Of a stretch of DNA of 64,000 nt, positions 25,103 to 34,093 are shown in pieces; the stretch's first letter is position 1, and each line of letters starts with the position of its first letter. Below the pieces are notes generated by a model. It was not told the DNA's origin. It saw only the letters and a program-made list of their open reading frames with translations, and did no database searches. The stretch spans positions 62,001 through 126,000 of the forward strand of contig CBFHPW010000004.1 of assembly GCA_965657945.1 (NCBI GenBank), read 5' to 3'. The translations under genes were made by a program, and so were the position numbers. The stretch comes from CAJJDF01 sp965657945. GTDB lineage: Bacteria > Bacteroidota > Bacteroidia > Flavobacteriales_D > CAJJDF01.

Positions 25103-27098
25103 TCCACAAAAAAGAATAACGGAGCTAACTCAAGTACTGCAAGAATACAACTACCATTATTATGTGTTGGATACTTCTTTGGTTTCGGATTTTGAGTTCG
25201 ATACTTTGTTGAAAGAACTACAACAACTAGAGGAAAAGTACCCTGAGTTTTCTTCAAACAATTCTCCAACAAAAAGAGTAGGCGGTGACGTAACTCAAAA
25301 GTTTGAGCAGGTTGTGCATAAATACCCCATGCTTTCTTTATCTAACAGTTACTCAAAAGAGGATATTATTGATTTTGAAACAAGAATCAAAAAATTAACG
25401 AATGACGACATTGAGTATGTTTGTGAGCTAAAGTACGATGGAGTAGCAATAGGAATTCAGTACAAAAATGGTCAGTTCCATCAGGCTGTTACTCGTGGCG
25501 ATGGCACCAAAGGAGAAAATGTATCGACCAATGTCAAAACAATAAAATCCGTACCATTGAGCCTTCGAGGAGATTACCCTGCCGACTTCGAAATAAGAGG
25601 TGAAATATTTTTTCCGTTGGAGAATTTTGAAAGGCTAAATAAACAAAGAGCTGAGAATGATGAGCCGCTCTATGCAAATCCGAGAAATACAGCCTCAGGA
25701 ACCCTCAAATCTTTGGATTCGAGCATTGCCGCTGAGCGTGGATTAGACTGTTATTTATACGGAATATATGGAGAAAATATCGCCATCGATAATCATTATG
25801 AACTAGTTGAGAAAGCAGAGGAATGGGGATTCAAAGTCCCAAAATCAACCAATAACTACATCAAAAAAACAGATTCGATAGATGGGATTCTTGAATTTAT
25901 AGATTATTGGGATGTTGAGAGAAAAAAATTACCGTTTGAAATTGATGGGGTTGTCATCAAAGTAAATCACTACGATAATCAAAACAGATTAGGGTTTACA
26001 GCCAAATCTCCGAGATGGGCAATTGCCTATAAATTTAAAGCCGAGCGCGTGAGCACCGTTCTAAAAAAAGTAACCTATCAGGTGGGGCGAACTGGCGCAA
26101 TTACACCAGTGGCTAATTTAGTTCCAGTGCATTTGGGAGGAACTACCGTAAAAAGAGCTTCGCTCCATAACGCAGATATTATAGAAAAACTAGAGGTACG
26201 AGATAGAGATACCGTTTTTGTTGAAAAAGGGGGTGAGATTATACCAAAAATTATTTCGGTGGATTTATCAAAAAGGCCGTCAGATTCAGTTCCTTTTGTT
26301 TACATCAAAAATTGTCCTGAGTGCGGAACGAGGCTAGAGAGAAAAGAGGGCGAAGCAAACCACTATTGCCCAAATGATACAGGATGTTCGGTTCAAATAA
26401 AAGGAAGAATTCAGCATTTTATTTCGCGTAAAGCCATGAATATTGACGGATTAGGGACTGAAACCATCGAAGTTTTGTTTGATCAAGGCTTGATAAAGAA
26501 TTCGGGGGATTTATATTCACTCACCTATGATGAGTTAATTGAATTAGACAGAATGGCTGAGAAATCTGTAAGAAATATGCTGGAAGGGATAGAATTTTCC
26601 AAAACGGTTCCTTTCGAAAAAGTATTGTTTGCTTTAGGAATCAGGTATGTGGGCGATACAGTGGCGAAGAAATTAGCCAGACATTTTGGCTCCATTTCGG
26701 AATTGATGAACGCCAACAAAGAAAACTTGGTAGAAGTAGATGAAATTGGAGAACGAATTGCCGATAGCGTTGTAGATTATTTTAGTAAAAAAGAGAATCA
26801 AGCAAATCTGGATGTTTTGAGAAACCAAGGGCTTCAATTTGAAAGGAAAAAGAAGGAAGGAGGAAGTGAAAAGCTAGCTGGGATGACTTTTGTTGTGTCT
26901 GGTGTATTTGATAAGTTTTCTCGAGATGAACTTAAAAAATCGATCGAGGACAATGGGGGTAAGGTATCGAGTTCTATTTCGAGTAAAACAAACTTTTTGG
27001 TGGCAGGAGATAAAATGGGTCCAACAAAACTAAAAAAAGCAGAAAAGCTGGAGGTTAAAATTTTGGATGAATTTAGTTACCTTCAATTAATCCAATAA
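25095..27098 (+). CDS. ligA: NAD-dependent DNA ligase
   Basis: The 667-residue protein has the full LigA order: Ia domain, adenylation domain with the nucleotidyl lysine Lys113 in ELKYDG, OB fold, a four-cysteine zinc finger (CPECGTRLERK then CPNDTGC), helix-hairpin-helix repeats and a C-terminal BRCT domain (GMTFVVSGVFDKFSRDEL). It seals nicks during replication and repair using NAD. I chose the ATG at 25095, which overlaps the previous gene by 8 bp, over the in-frame TTG at 25083. The length is normal for the family. Confidence 0.97.
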   Translation: MTNPQKRITELTQVLQEYNYHYYVLDTSLVSDFEFDTLLKELQQLEEKYPEFSSNNSPTKRVGGDVTQKFEQVVHKYPMLSLSNSYSKEDIIDFETRIKKLTNDDIEYVCELKYDGVAIGIQYKNGQFHQAVTRGDGTKGENVSTNVKTIKSVPLSLRGDYPADFEIRGEIFFPLENFERLNKQRAENDEPLYANPRNTASGTLKSLDSSIAAERGLDCYLYGIYGENIAIDNHYELVEKAEEWGFKVPKSTNNYIKKTDSIDGILEFIDYWDVERKKLPFEIDGVVIKVNHYDNQNRLGFTAKSPRWAIAYKFKAERVSTVLKKVTYQVGRTGAITPVANLVPVHLGGTTVKRASLHNADIIEKLEVRDRDTVFVEKGGEIIPKIISVDLSKRPSDSVPFVYIKNCPECGTRLERKEGEANHYCPNDTGCSVQIKGRIQHFISRKAMNIDGLGTETIEVLFDQGLIKNSGDLYSLTYDELIELDRMAEKSVRNMLEGIEFSKTVPFEKVLFALGIRYVGDTVAKKLARHFGSISELMNANKENLVEVDEIGERIADSVVDYFSKKENQANLDVLRNQGLQFERKKKEGGSEKLAGMTFVVSGVFDKFSRDELKKSIEDNGGKVSSSISSKTNFLVAGDKMGPTKLKKAEKLEVKILDEFSYLQLIQ

Positions 27099-27139
27099 AA
27101 AAGGAAATAAGAACTTTTACTTTGGTAATTTTATACTCA

Positions 27140-27697
27140 ATGAAATTGTTAACTAACATAAAGCGGAAATTAGGTAAACGAAAGTTGAACAAACTAGTTT
27201 TTCATCAGAAAAGGAGACCTATTGTTTCAAATTTTGACTCAGCTAAATCTATTGGGATTGTGTATTCAGTATCAACCACTGACTATCAGGATATAGTAGA
27301 GAAATATGTTAATTTCCTGAAAGGTGAAATTGGGTTTAAAAAAATTAAAGTTCTAGGCTATTTTGAGGGTCCTAAACTTCCTAGTTTTGTAATAAACCAA
27401 TCGCTTAGATATTCGTATTTCACCAATAAAAAGATAGATTTTTTTCACTTTGGAAACTGTAAAGAAGTATCCTCTTTTATTAAAGAAGATTTTGATATTC
27501 TCATTGATTTATCTCAAGACTTTCATGTCCCAATAAAACATGTGGTAGCCAGTTCAAAGTCAAGATTTAAAATAGGTAGGTTGAACGAAGAGAATGAAAA
27601 GTTTTATGACTTTATGGTAGATATGCCAGAGAACACACCTGTGTCTAAATTTATCACTCAAATTAATGTTTTTTTAACCCAAGTAAACCCAAGCTAA
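27140..27697 (+). CDS. DUF6913 family protein
   Basis: The 185-residue protein fits the DUF6913 family, which in flavobacteria commonly sits between ligA and dapA, exactly as here. It has a basic N-terminus (MKLLTNIKRKLGKRKLNK) and an alpha/beta core with SIGIVYSVS, FDILIDLS and a C-terminal FLTQVNPS. No membrane segment, signal peptide or catalytic motif is evident and the function is unknown. I chose the ATG at 27140 over a TTG at 27122. Its stop codon overlaps the dapA start by one base. Confidence 0.7.
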   Translation: MKLLTNIKRKLGKRKLNKLVFHQKRRPIVSNFDSAKSIGIVYSVSTTDYQDIVEKYVNFLKGEIGFKKIKVLGYFEGPKLPSFVINQSLRYSYFTNKKIDFFHFGNCKEVSSFIKEDFDILIDLSQDFHVPIKHVVASSKSRFKIGRLNEENEKFYDFMVDMPENTPVSKFITQINVFLTQVNPS

Positions 27698-28563
27698 TGA
27701 ATGAATTAAAAGGACTCGGAGTAGCCATGGTAACTCCATTCAAAAAGAACAAAGAAATAGATTTTGTTGCGTTAGAAAAATTAACTAAAAAACTCAACGA
27801 TGGTGGAGTAGATTACTTGGTAGTTATGGGGACTACCGGAGAATCAGCAACCTTAACTAAAGATGAAAAACAATCCGTTTTGAATGCTGTGTTGAAAACA
27901 AATGAAGGTAAGTTGCCTGTTGTATTTGGAATAGGAGGGAACGACACCACGAAAATGATGAAAGAATTCAATTCGTTTGATTTGACAGGCGTTTCTGCAA
28001 TTCTCACAGCAAGTCCTTATTACAACAAACCCAGTCAAGAAGGAATTTATCAGCATTACAGTGAACTTGCCAAAGTGAGTAAGTTACCCATTCTATTGTA
28101 CAATGTGCCAGGAAGAACAGGAAGTAATATGACATCCTCTACAACACTGCGCTTAGCCAAAGAGTTTGACAATATCATGGGAATAAAAGAAGCATCAGGA
28201 GATATGGGGCAAGTAATGGAGATTATTCAGGAAAAACCCGCTGATTTTTTACTCATTTCAGGTGATGATGCGCTTACTTTGCCAATGATAGCTTGTGGAG
28301 CAGAAGGTTTAATCTCGGTAATTGCTAATTCTCACCCGGAAACTACCAAAGAATTGGTAGAGAAAAGTATGAAAGGAGATTTTGACTCAGCAAGAGTGGC
28401 TCATTATGCATTACTCAAATTGATTGACGGAATTTTTATGGACGGAAATCCAGGTGGAGTAAAAGTATTGCTGCACGAACAAGGAATCATGGAAAATGAG
28501 TTGAGACTACCGCTGGTTCCGGTAAATAAAGTTTTGGAAGCTCGTTTGAGGTCATTAAATTAA
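27697..28563 (+). CDS. dapA: 4-hydroxy-tetrahydrodipicolinate synthase
   Basis: The 288-residue TIM-barrel enzyme has the Schiff-base lysine Lys164 in GIKEASGD, Tyr135 in LLYNVPGRTG and the TTGES loop at 46-50. It condenses pyruvate with aspartate semialdehyde, the first step specific to diaminopimelate and lysine. It closes the cluster that begins with hisS, so dapD and dapA bracket prmC and ligA. It is followed within 30 bp by the promoter of a tRNA-Lys gene; I see no classic terminator directly after its stop. Confidence 0.96.
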   Translation: MNELKGLGVAMVTPFKKNKEIDFVALEKLTKKLNDGGVDYLVVMGTTGESATLTKDEKQSVLNAVLKTNEGKLPVVFGIGGNDTTKMMKEFNSFDLTGVSAILTASPYYNKPSQEGIYQHYSELAKVSKLPILLYNVPGRTGSNMTSSTTLRLAKEFDNIMGIKEASGDMGQVMEIIQEKPADFLLISGDDALTLPMIACGAEGLISVIANSHPETTKELVEKSMKGDFDSARVAHYALLKLIDGIFMDGNPGGVKVLLHEQGIMENELRLPLVPVNKVLEARLRSLN

Positions 28564-28591
28564 AAAAAAGTTAAAAAAAACTCTTATTTAC

Positions 28592-28622
28592 TTTGGAATA
28601 AAAACAGAGGTTTCTATATTTG
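28592..28622 (+). promoter_or_regulatory. Promoter of tRNA-Lys copy 1
   Basis: TTTG at 28592-28595, a 19-nt spacer, then TATATTTG at 28615-28622. Both elements match the Bacteroidota consensus (TTTG and TAnnTTTG) at the expected spacing. The -7 box ends 12 nt before the mature tRNA. Confidence 0.82.
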
Positions 28623-28634
28623 CACCTCGTTAGC

Positions 28635-28707
28635 GATTCAGTAGCTCAGTTGGTAGAGCAACGCCCTTTTAAGGCGTGGGTCCAGGGTTCGAATCCCTGC
28701 TGAATCA
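28635..28707 (+). tRNA. tRNA-Lys (anticodon TTT), copy 1
   Basis: A 73-nt cloverleaf with a 7-bp acceptor stem (GATTCAG with CTGAATC), a normal D-arm, and anticodon loop CTTTTAA with TTT at the centre. The T-arm contains GGTTCGAATCC. The CCA end is not encoded. It is followed by its own terminator, and an identical copy starts at 28818. Confidence 0.97.
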
Positions 28708-28719
28708 CTTTTACAAATT

Positions 28720-28754
28720 AGCCTTCAATACACTTGTTTTGAAGGCTTTTTTTA
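28720..28754 (+). terminator. Terminator of tRNA-Lys copy 1
   Basis: A 9-bp stem (AGCCTTCAA with TTGAAGGCT) is followed by a run of Ts, 12 bp after the tRNA. Confidence 0.85.
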
Positions 28755-28817
28755 TTTTTATTATCTTGTCTTGAGGTAAGATTCAGCTAACGAGTTTATC
28801 TTCTTTAAGAAGATGTT

Positions 28818-28890
28818 GATTCAGTAGCTCAGTTGGTAGAGCAACGCCCTTTTAAGGCGTGGGTCCAGGGTTCGAATCCCTGCTGAATCA
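28818..28890 (+). tRNA. tRNA-Lys (anticodon TTT), copy 2
   Basis: Identical in all 73 bases to copy 1 at 28635. Its flanks differ, so only the tRNA body is duplicated. A weak promoter-like TATCTTCT lies 11 nt upstream. The terminator between the two copies means the second probably has its own transcription start. Confidence 0.97.
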
Positions 28891-28895
28891 CAGAG

Positions 28896-28931
28896 AAAGC
28901 CCTTTCATACTTTATGTTTGAAAGGGTTTTT
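28896..28931 (+). terminator. Terminator of tRNA-Lys copy 2
   Basis: An 8-bp core stem (CCCTTTCA with TGAAAGGG), extended by A-T pairs, is followed by five Ts immediately downstream of the tRNA. Confidence 0.8.
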
Positions 28932-29064
28932 CGGTAAATTTCTATTTTTAAAATATTGTTGGTAGTTGGGTATCAATGTATAGCTCTTGAAAATCACCAA
29001 GATTTGGAAATTTTATATATTGAATTATAATCTACAGACCTACTTTATTCTTATTCAATTATAC

Positions 29065-29072
29065 TATATTTG
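29065..29072 (+). promoter_or_regulatory. Candidate -7 box of tRNA-Leu
   Basis: TATATTTG, identical to the -7 box of tRNA-Lys copy 1, ends 15 nt before the tRNA-Leu. The -33 element is not clear. Confidence 0.6.
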
Positions 29073-29087
29073 CAAAATGAATCAATT

Positions 29088-29170
29088 GCCCAGGTGCTGA
29101 AATTGGTAGACGGGCACGCTTGAGGGGCGTGTGTACTTCGTACGTGCGGGTTCGACTCCCGCTCTGGGCA
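29088..29170 (+). tRNA. tRNA-Leu (anticodon GAG)
   Basis: An 83-nt class II tRNA. The acceptor stem is GCCCAGG with TCTGGGC (one G-T pair). The anticodon stem CACGC/GCGTG encloses loop TTGAGGG, giving anticodon GAG. A long variable arm (TGTACTTCGTACG) is typical of leucine tRNAs. The CCA end is not encoded. Confidence 0.96.
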
Positions 29171-29176
29171 CTTTAT

Positions 29177-29225
29177 AAAATCTCAATTTCTTTGTTCTCA
29201 AAGTAATTGAGATTTTCTTTTTTTT
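29177..29225 (+). terminator. Terminator of tRNA-Leu
   Basis: A 12-bp stem (AAAATCTCAATT with AATTGAGATTTT) encloses a 16-nt loop and is followed by a long T-tract. Confidence 0.82.
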
Positions 29226-29326
29226 GCGCCAGTACTTAACCTTTCAGGAGAATCAATCCATTTCGATTCAAAGCCACTTCCCAAAAAAGTATAAAATCTT
29301 TTTTCCAATATCTAACATCTATTTTT

Positions 29327-29334
29327 TACCTTTG
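29327..29334 (+). promoter_or_regulatory. -7 box placed 4 nt before the DsbA-like gene
   Basis: TACCTTTG matches TAnnTTTG exactly and is separated from the ATG at 29339 by only four bases. In Bacteroidota the start site lies a few bases past this box, so the transcript would be leaderless or nearly so. Confidence 0.45.
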
Positions 29335-29338
29335 TATC

Positions 29339-29986
29339 ATGAATTTAGATTGGATACAAAGCGAGGAGAACTCCTTAATTTACGTAGGCGACACCTTGTG
29401 TTCTTGGTGTTATGGATTTGCTCCTGAATTGGATGCATTTGTAAAAAATCATCCTGAACTTACACTAAGAATGGTGCAAGGAGAATTGAGACCGAATGGG
29501 GTGGAAATGGTTCATGAAATGGAAGATTTCTTGAAATCACATTGGATAGAAATTGAACAAAGAACAGGTCAACCCTTTTCATTTGATCTATTTCAAAATG
29601 AAGATTTTGTTCTAAATACAGAGCCTGCGAGTAGAGCAGTGGTGGTGTGCCGAATGATGGCTCCAGAAAAGGAGCTCGAATTTTTTAAGGCAGTTCAAAT
29701 TGCATTTTATGTAAAGAATAGAAATACAAATAAGCTTAAAACTTTTTTGGAGGTTGCGCAAGAATTTGAACTTGATACACAAAAGTTTGCGGAATTGTTT
29801 GAAAGCGAGGAAGCTAAATATACAACCAAAACTGATTTTCAACTCTCCGCAGAGATGGGAATAAAAGGATTTCCTTCGGTTGTGGTTAAGATAAAAAATC
29901 AATTCTTTATGATAGCCAATGGTTTTAGGGAATTAAAAGACTTAGAGGAAGTGTATACGAATGTTCAACAAGAAGTTTCGAACTAA
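29339..29986 (+). CDS. DsbA/FrnE-like thioredoxin-fold protein
   Basis: The 215-residue protein has a thioredoxin-type redox pair Cys21-x-x-Cys24 in TLCSWCYGF, a helical insertion from about residue 60 to 150, and a cis-proline loop GIKGFPSVVV near 175. This is the DsbA-family layout with the CSWC motif seen in cytosolic FrnE-like proteins. No signal peptide is visible, so it is probably a cytosolic disulfide oxidoreductase rather than a periplasmic DsbA. Its stop overlaps the start of the SDR gene by one base, which suggests the two work or are made together. Confidence 0.8.
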   Translation: MNLDWIQSEENSLIYVGDTLCSWCYGFAPELDAFVKNHPELTLRMVQGELRPNGVEMVHEMEDFLKSHWIEIEQRTGQPFSFDLFQNEDFVLNTEPASRAVVVCRMMAPEKELEFFKAVQIAFYVKNRNTNKLKTFLEVAQEFELDTQKFAELFESEEAKYTTKTDFQLSAEMGIKGFPSVVVKIKNQFFMIANGFRELKDLEEVYTNVQQEVSN

Positions 29987-31524
29987 TGGAAGATAATTTG
30001 AACAAAAAGAAACTGTCTCAGCAAGAAATAGAAGAGTGCATTGCCACACTCAATAACTTATTAGAGAATACGGATCAACTATTTGACCTTTCGCAAGAGA
30101 AAAGAAAAGAGTTGATGATGGCCGCAGGAAAATTATCAAGACCTACAAAAGAGGAGCAAGACAAAAGAGTAAAAAGTGCCAAGAAAGTTGCTCAAAGAAA
30201 GAAACGAGAAAGAGAAAAGCATGCGAGAAAGAACACAGGAATAAGAAGTGCCAGAGAAGATGCAGTTTTTGTTGCACCAAAAATGTTGGCGGATACATCA
30301 ACAAAAAGTCGGGGAAAATTAGAAAGTCCAAGAAACTGTTACGTGTGCAAAGCTGAATTTACAGAGTTGCACCACTTTTACGATACCATGTGTGAATCTT
30401 GCGGTGATTTTAATTATGCCAAAAGATTTCAAACTGCTGACCTAACAGGACAAGTTGCGGTAGTAACAGGCTCGCGATTAAAAATTGGGTACCACATCAC
30501 ATTAATTTTACTTCGCTCGGGCGCAGAGGTGGTTGCCACTACCAGATTTCCAGTGGACTCTGCTTTGCGATTTGCCAAAGAAGAGGATTACCACGAATGG
30601 AAAGATCGTTTGCACATTCACGGCTTGGATTTGCGTCACATTCCAAGTGTAGAGATTTTTTGCAATTTCATTGAATCTAAATTTGACCGCTTAGATATTT
30701 TGATAAACAATGCCGCTCAAACGGTAAGAAGACCAGCTGGTTTTTATTCTCACATGATGGAGTACGAAGAAAAACCTTTTGAGGAATTACCAGAAAAAGC
30801 AAGAGAATTACTCAAGGATCATAAAGCTTGTTTGGATGAACTGAATCAGTTTTCAGAAAAAACAATGGATAAAAAGAACCTACCTGTTTCTTGGCATAGT
30901 AACAGGCCAGGAATAGGGATAAGTGCTTCAGCTAAATTATCACAAATACCTTATAGTTTTGACAACGCTATTGCCAGCAAAGAAGTATTTCCAGAAGGGA
31001 AACTGGATGCAGATTTACAACAAGTAGATTTAAGAAAAACGAACAGCTGGCGACTAAAACTAGGTGAAATTGAAACGCTAGAAATGGTCGAGGTCCAATT
31101 GGTAAATGCTGTTGCTCCGTTTGTTTTGGTGAATAGATTGTCTAATCTAATGCGTCAAGTAAACACGGGTAAAAAACACATTATCAATGTTTCAGCAATG
31201 GAGGGAAAATTCCATACGTTTCATAAAATATCTCGTCATCCACACACCAACATGGCAAAAGCTGCCTTGAACATGATGACTCATACTTCGGCAAGTGAGT
31301 TTGGAAAAGACGGAGTATTTATGAATGCTGTGGATACAGGTTGGGTGACTGATGAAGACCCGGTTCAATTATCCAAAAAGAAGGAAGAAGAACACGATTT
31401 TCAGCCACCATTAGATATTGTAGATGGAGCTGCTAGAGTGTTGGACCCATTGATTGACGGAATAAATACGGGAAAACATTGGAACGGACAGTTTCTGAAA
31501 GATTATATGCCAATTAGTTGGTAG
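29986..31524 (+). CDS. SDR-fold protein with N-terminal zinc ribbon
   Basis: The 512-residue protein has three parts. Residues 1-110 are charged and helical, with a lysine/arginine-rich run near 60-85. Residues 118-139 hold a CYVC/CESC four-cysteine cluster (Cys118, 121, 136, 139) that looks like a zinc ribbon. The rest is a short-chain dehydrogenase fold: TGSRLKIG at 161-168 is the nucleotide glycine motif and NNAAQT at 241-246 the NNAG-type motif. About 95 extra residues follow it. The catalytic Ser403 and Lys425 positions are recognisable, but the usual Tyr of YxxxK is Thr421. Function is unknown; it may be a non-classical reductase or a pseudoenzyme. Confidence 0.75.
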   Translation: MEDNLNKKKLSQQEIEECIATLNNLLENTDQLFDLSQEKRKELMMAAGKLSRPTKEEQDKRVKSAKKVAQRKKREREKHARKNTGIRSAREDAVFVAPKMLADTSTKSRGKLESPRNCYVCKAEFTELHHFYDTMCESCGDFNYAKRFQTADLTGQVAVVTGSRLKIGYHITLILLRSGAEVVATTRFPVDSALRFAKEEDYHEWKDRLHIHGLDLRHIPSVEIFCNFIESKFDRLDILINNAAQTVRRPAGFYSHMMEYEEKPFEELPEKARELLKDHKACLDELNQFSEKTMDKKNLPVSWHSNRPGIGISASAKLSQIPYSFDNAIASKEVFPEGKLDADLQQVDLRKTNSWRLKLGEIETLEMVEVQLVNAVAPFVLVNRLSNLMRQVNTGKKHIINVSAMEGKFHTFHKISRHPHTNMAKAALNMMTHTSASEFGKDGVFMNAVDTGWVTDEDPVQLSKKKEEEHDFQPPLDIVDGAARVLDPLIDGINTGKHWNGQFLKDYMPISW

Positions 31525-31545
31525 TAGTTATAAACCTTACCTTTA
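31518..31545 (+). promoter_or_regulatory. Promoter of the DEAD-box helicase gene
   Basis: TTG at 31518, a 17-nt spacer, then TACCTTTA at 31538-31545, one base off the TAnnTTTG consensus. Four bases separate the box from the ATG. The -33 element overlaps the SDR stop codon. Confidence 0.45.
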
Positions 31546-31549
31546 CATT

Positions 31550-32788
31550 ATGAAATTTAGTCAATATAGTTTTACTCCAGAAATTATCAATAATTTGGAA
31601 AAAGTAGGGTTTAAGAAACCTACTGATATTCAATACAAATCTATTCCCGCCATTATGAAAGGGGAAGATTTGTTGGCAATCGCCCAAACGGGTACTGGAA
31701 AAACTGCAGCCTTTGCAATACCTATCATTAATGACATCCAAAAAAAGAAAAGAAACCACAAAGAACCTGTAATCAGAGCATTGGTAATGGTTCCTACCCG
31801 TGAATTGGCGCAGCAAATTGGCGAGGTTTTTAATAAACTAGGAAAAGGAACGAGAGTAAAAACTATGGCTTTGTTTGGTGGAGTTGATCAAGAAGGACAA
31901 ATTGATAAATTGCTACATGGAGTAGATGTATTGGTAACAACACCAGGCAGAATGTTTGATTTGCATCACCAGCGATTTCTGAATCTAGATAAAGTCCAAA
32001 CTTTGGTTTTGGACGAGGCGGATCACATGCTCGATTTAGGATTCAAAAAAGACATCGAAGATGTGATGGAAAGAATGCCAAAGGTGAGGCAGACTCTCTT
32101 TTTTTCTGCTACGATTAATGCAAAAATTAAGAAAACAGCCTATAACTTGATCAAAAGTAACGCAATTAGAATCCAAATTGCACCGAAGGATCCTTTTTCC
32201 AAAAATATTAAGCATTCTGTGGCTTTTGTTCAACTAGATGACAAACGTTTTTTTTTAGAAAGATTGATAAAAGAAAATCCAAAGAGTAAAATATTGGTTT
32301 TTGTACGAACAAAAGTTCGTGCCGAAAGAGTGAAGAAAGCCATGGATAGAGTGGAAATAGAATCAATGACAATTCACGGAGACAAGGCTCAAAAAGAAAG
32401 GAGTTCGGTGATGAATTTTTTTAGAACGGGAAAAGTAAATGTAATGATTGCAACAGATGTTTCGGCTAGGGGAATAGATATTGCAAATGTAGATTACGTG
32501 GTAAATTATGATTTGCCAGATGTGGCCGAAAATTATGTACATAGAATTGGACGAACGGGAAGAGGAAAGGAAAAAGGAGATGCTGTATCGTTTTGCTCAC
32601 AGGAAGAAAAACCTCTGTTGGACGAAATCGAAAAATTTGTTGGGAAGCCGATCAAGGTGCTGGAACTGAAACAAGATGAGTATAGAAAAACGATTGATTT
32701 TAGTGAAGACAAGAGTTTGAGTGTGAAAGAATTGATGGGGCAAATTGACGAAATTGAAAAAAAAAGGAAGAAAAAGAAAGGGAAATAA
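31550..32788 (+). CDS. DEAD-box RNA helicase, RhlE-like
   Basis: The 412-residue protein carries the full DEAD-box motif set: Q motif near residue 25, AQTGTGKT (motif I), PTRELAQ (Ia), TPGRM (Ib), DEADH (II), SAT (III), and HRIGRTGRG (VI) in the second RecA domain. It is an ATP-dependent RNA unwindase, probably acting in ribosome assembly or cold adaptation. The C-terminus ends in a lysine-rich tail (EKKRKKKKGK), typical of RhlE-like proteins. Its promoter box lies just before the ATG. Confidence 0.93.
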   Translation: MKFSQYSFTPEIINNLEKVGFKKPTDIQYKSIPAIMKGEDLLAIAQTGTGKTAAFAIPIINDIQKKKRNHKEPVIRALVMVPTRELAQQIGEVFNKLGKGTRVKTMALFGGVDQEGQIDKLLHGVDVLVTTPGRMFDLHHQRFLNLDKVQTLVLDEADHMLDLGFKKDIEDVMERMPKVRQTLFFSATINAKIKKTAYNLIKSNAIRIQIAPKDPFSKNIKHSVAFVQLDDKRFFLERLIKENPKSKILVFVRTKVRAERVKKAMDRVEIESMTIHGDKAQKERSSVMNFFRTGKVNVMIATDVSARGIDIANVDYVVNYDLPDVAENYVHRIGRTGRGKEKGDAVSFCSQEEKPLLDEIEKFVGKPIKVLELKQDEYRKTIDFSEDKSLSVKELMGQIDEIEKKRKKKKGK

Positions 32789-32885
32789 AATAGTTATGTC
32801 AAGTTTTTTTTGGTAAATTAAGTCATTATAACCAAAATCAATTTTTTTAATATGAAGACTTTTCGTCTTTTAAAACTTACTAACT

Positions 32886-33899
32886 ATGAAAAATCAATTA
32901 CTATCCTTTACATTTATTTGTATGTCTTTTATTTCAATTGGTCAATATTCATTTTCCAAAAGAACAGGTGTTTATGCTAATCTCTCTGGGGATTCTTCAC
33001 TTACCAAAGGTCTTACTTGGATTTATCCTCAATTAACGATTCCTATCGGATTTAATTTTACTTATTTTGATACGACAATAAACACGGTCTACATCGAAGA
33101 TTTAGCTCCCGGTGCTGGATTGACAGTTAGCGATTCTGAATCTGGAATTATCCCGGCATTAACAGTATTTGGAGCCGATATTATCGATCGGAATTTTGAT
33201 ACAATATTGGGAGCAGGAGCATCCGGAGGTATCTCACCCATTTCTTATAAGTTATCGGGTCTTTCTGGAAATAGGATTCTTAAAATTCAATGGAAAAATG
33301 TTGGATTTGTTGGAGACATGGAAGCTAATGGCATGTCCATAGATTATGTTAATTTCCAATTGTGGTTGTACGAGGATTCCAATACAATCGAGATTCACTT
33401 TGGTCCTAATAATATTACACAACCATCACTTTGTTATTCAGGTGAGACAGGAGTCTTTATCGAACTAATTGCTGAACTTGATTTTTCTACTTTTGATTAT
33501 GGAAACAGCACGTTTATTTTAACAGGAAATCCTTCAAATCCTACTTTTAAAAATGTCAATTCTATTGATTCAACAGAGCCTTTAAATGGAACAATTCCCA
33601 ATGGAACAATATACAAATTCAAGAAAACATCAGGCAGTGTTTCCATTTTTGAAATAAAGAATGAATTAAATTTTTCTATTTTTCCTATTCCTTCTCAAAA
33701 CTACCTACAAGTGAGAGCCATTAATTCCCAAATGAGAATAATTACTGCCAGAATTATGGATGTAAACGGAAAATTGATCAAAAATGTAACGAACAATTTA
33801 AATTCAATTGACATCAAAAATCTTGACTCAGGGATCTATTTCATTCAAGTTACAAGTGAAAACGGACAAGTTTCGACTAAGAGATTCATTAAAAACTAA
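32886..33899 (+). CDS. T9SS-exported protein of unknown function
   Basis: The 337-residue protein has a signal peptide ending in ISIGQ, a beta-rich middle of about 230 residues that I do not recognise, and a C-terminal T9SS type A sorting domain from about residue 262. The sorting domain has FPIPSQNYLQV, IMDVNGKLI and the terminal IYFIQVTSENGQVSTKRFIKN-type strand. It is therefore predicted to be exported and surface-anchored or released. It stands alone after the helicase gene and ends in its own terminator. Confidence 0.8.
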   Translation: MKNQLLSFTFICMSFISIGQYSFSKRTGVYANLSGDSSLTKGLTWIYPQLTIPIGFNFTYFDTTINTVYIEDLAPGAGLTVSDSESGIIPALTVFGADIIDRNFDTILGAGASGGISPISYKLSGLSGNRILKIQWKNVGFVGDMEANGMSIDYVNFQLWLYEDSNTIEIHFGPNNITQPSLCYSGETGVFIELIAELDFSTFDYGNSTFILTGNPSNPTFKNVNSIDSTEPLNGTIPNGTIYKFKKTSGSVSIFEIKNELNFSIFPIPSQNYLQVRAINSQMRIITARIMDVNGKLIKNVTNNLNSIDIKNLDSGIYFIQVTSENGQVSTKRFIKN

Positions 33900-33920
33900 A
33901 CGAGTCGAATCTACTACTAG

Positions 33921-33952
33921 AAACCTTGCTTATCTTTAGGCAAGGTTTTTTT
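33921..33952 (+). terminator. Terminator of the T9SS protein gene
   Basis: A 9-bp stem (AAACCTTGC with GCAAGGTTT) with a 10-nt loop is followed by a T-tract, 22 bp after the stop. Confidence 0.85.
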
Positions 33953-34093
33953 AGTCTCAGTATTCTCCCTATTTTTTTATGTGTCATTCCGTACTTGATG
34001 CAGAATCTTTTAGTAAGTGAATGTGGTACTAATTCACACACCTTAAATCGATGTTATAGTTACTTGATTATTTTTTAATTTATTGTGAGCTAA

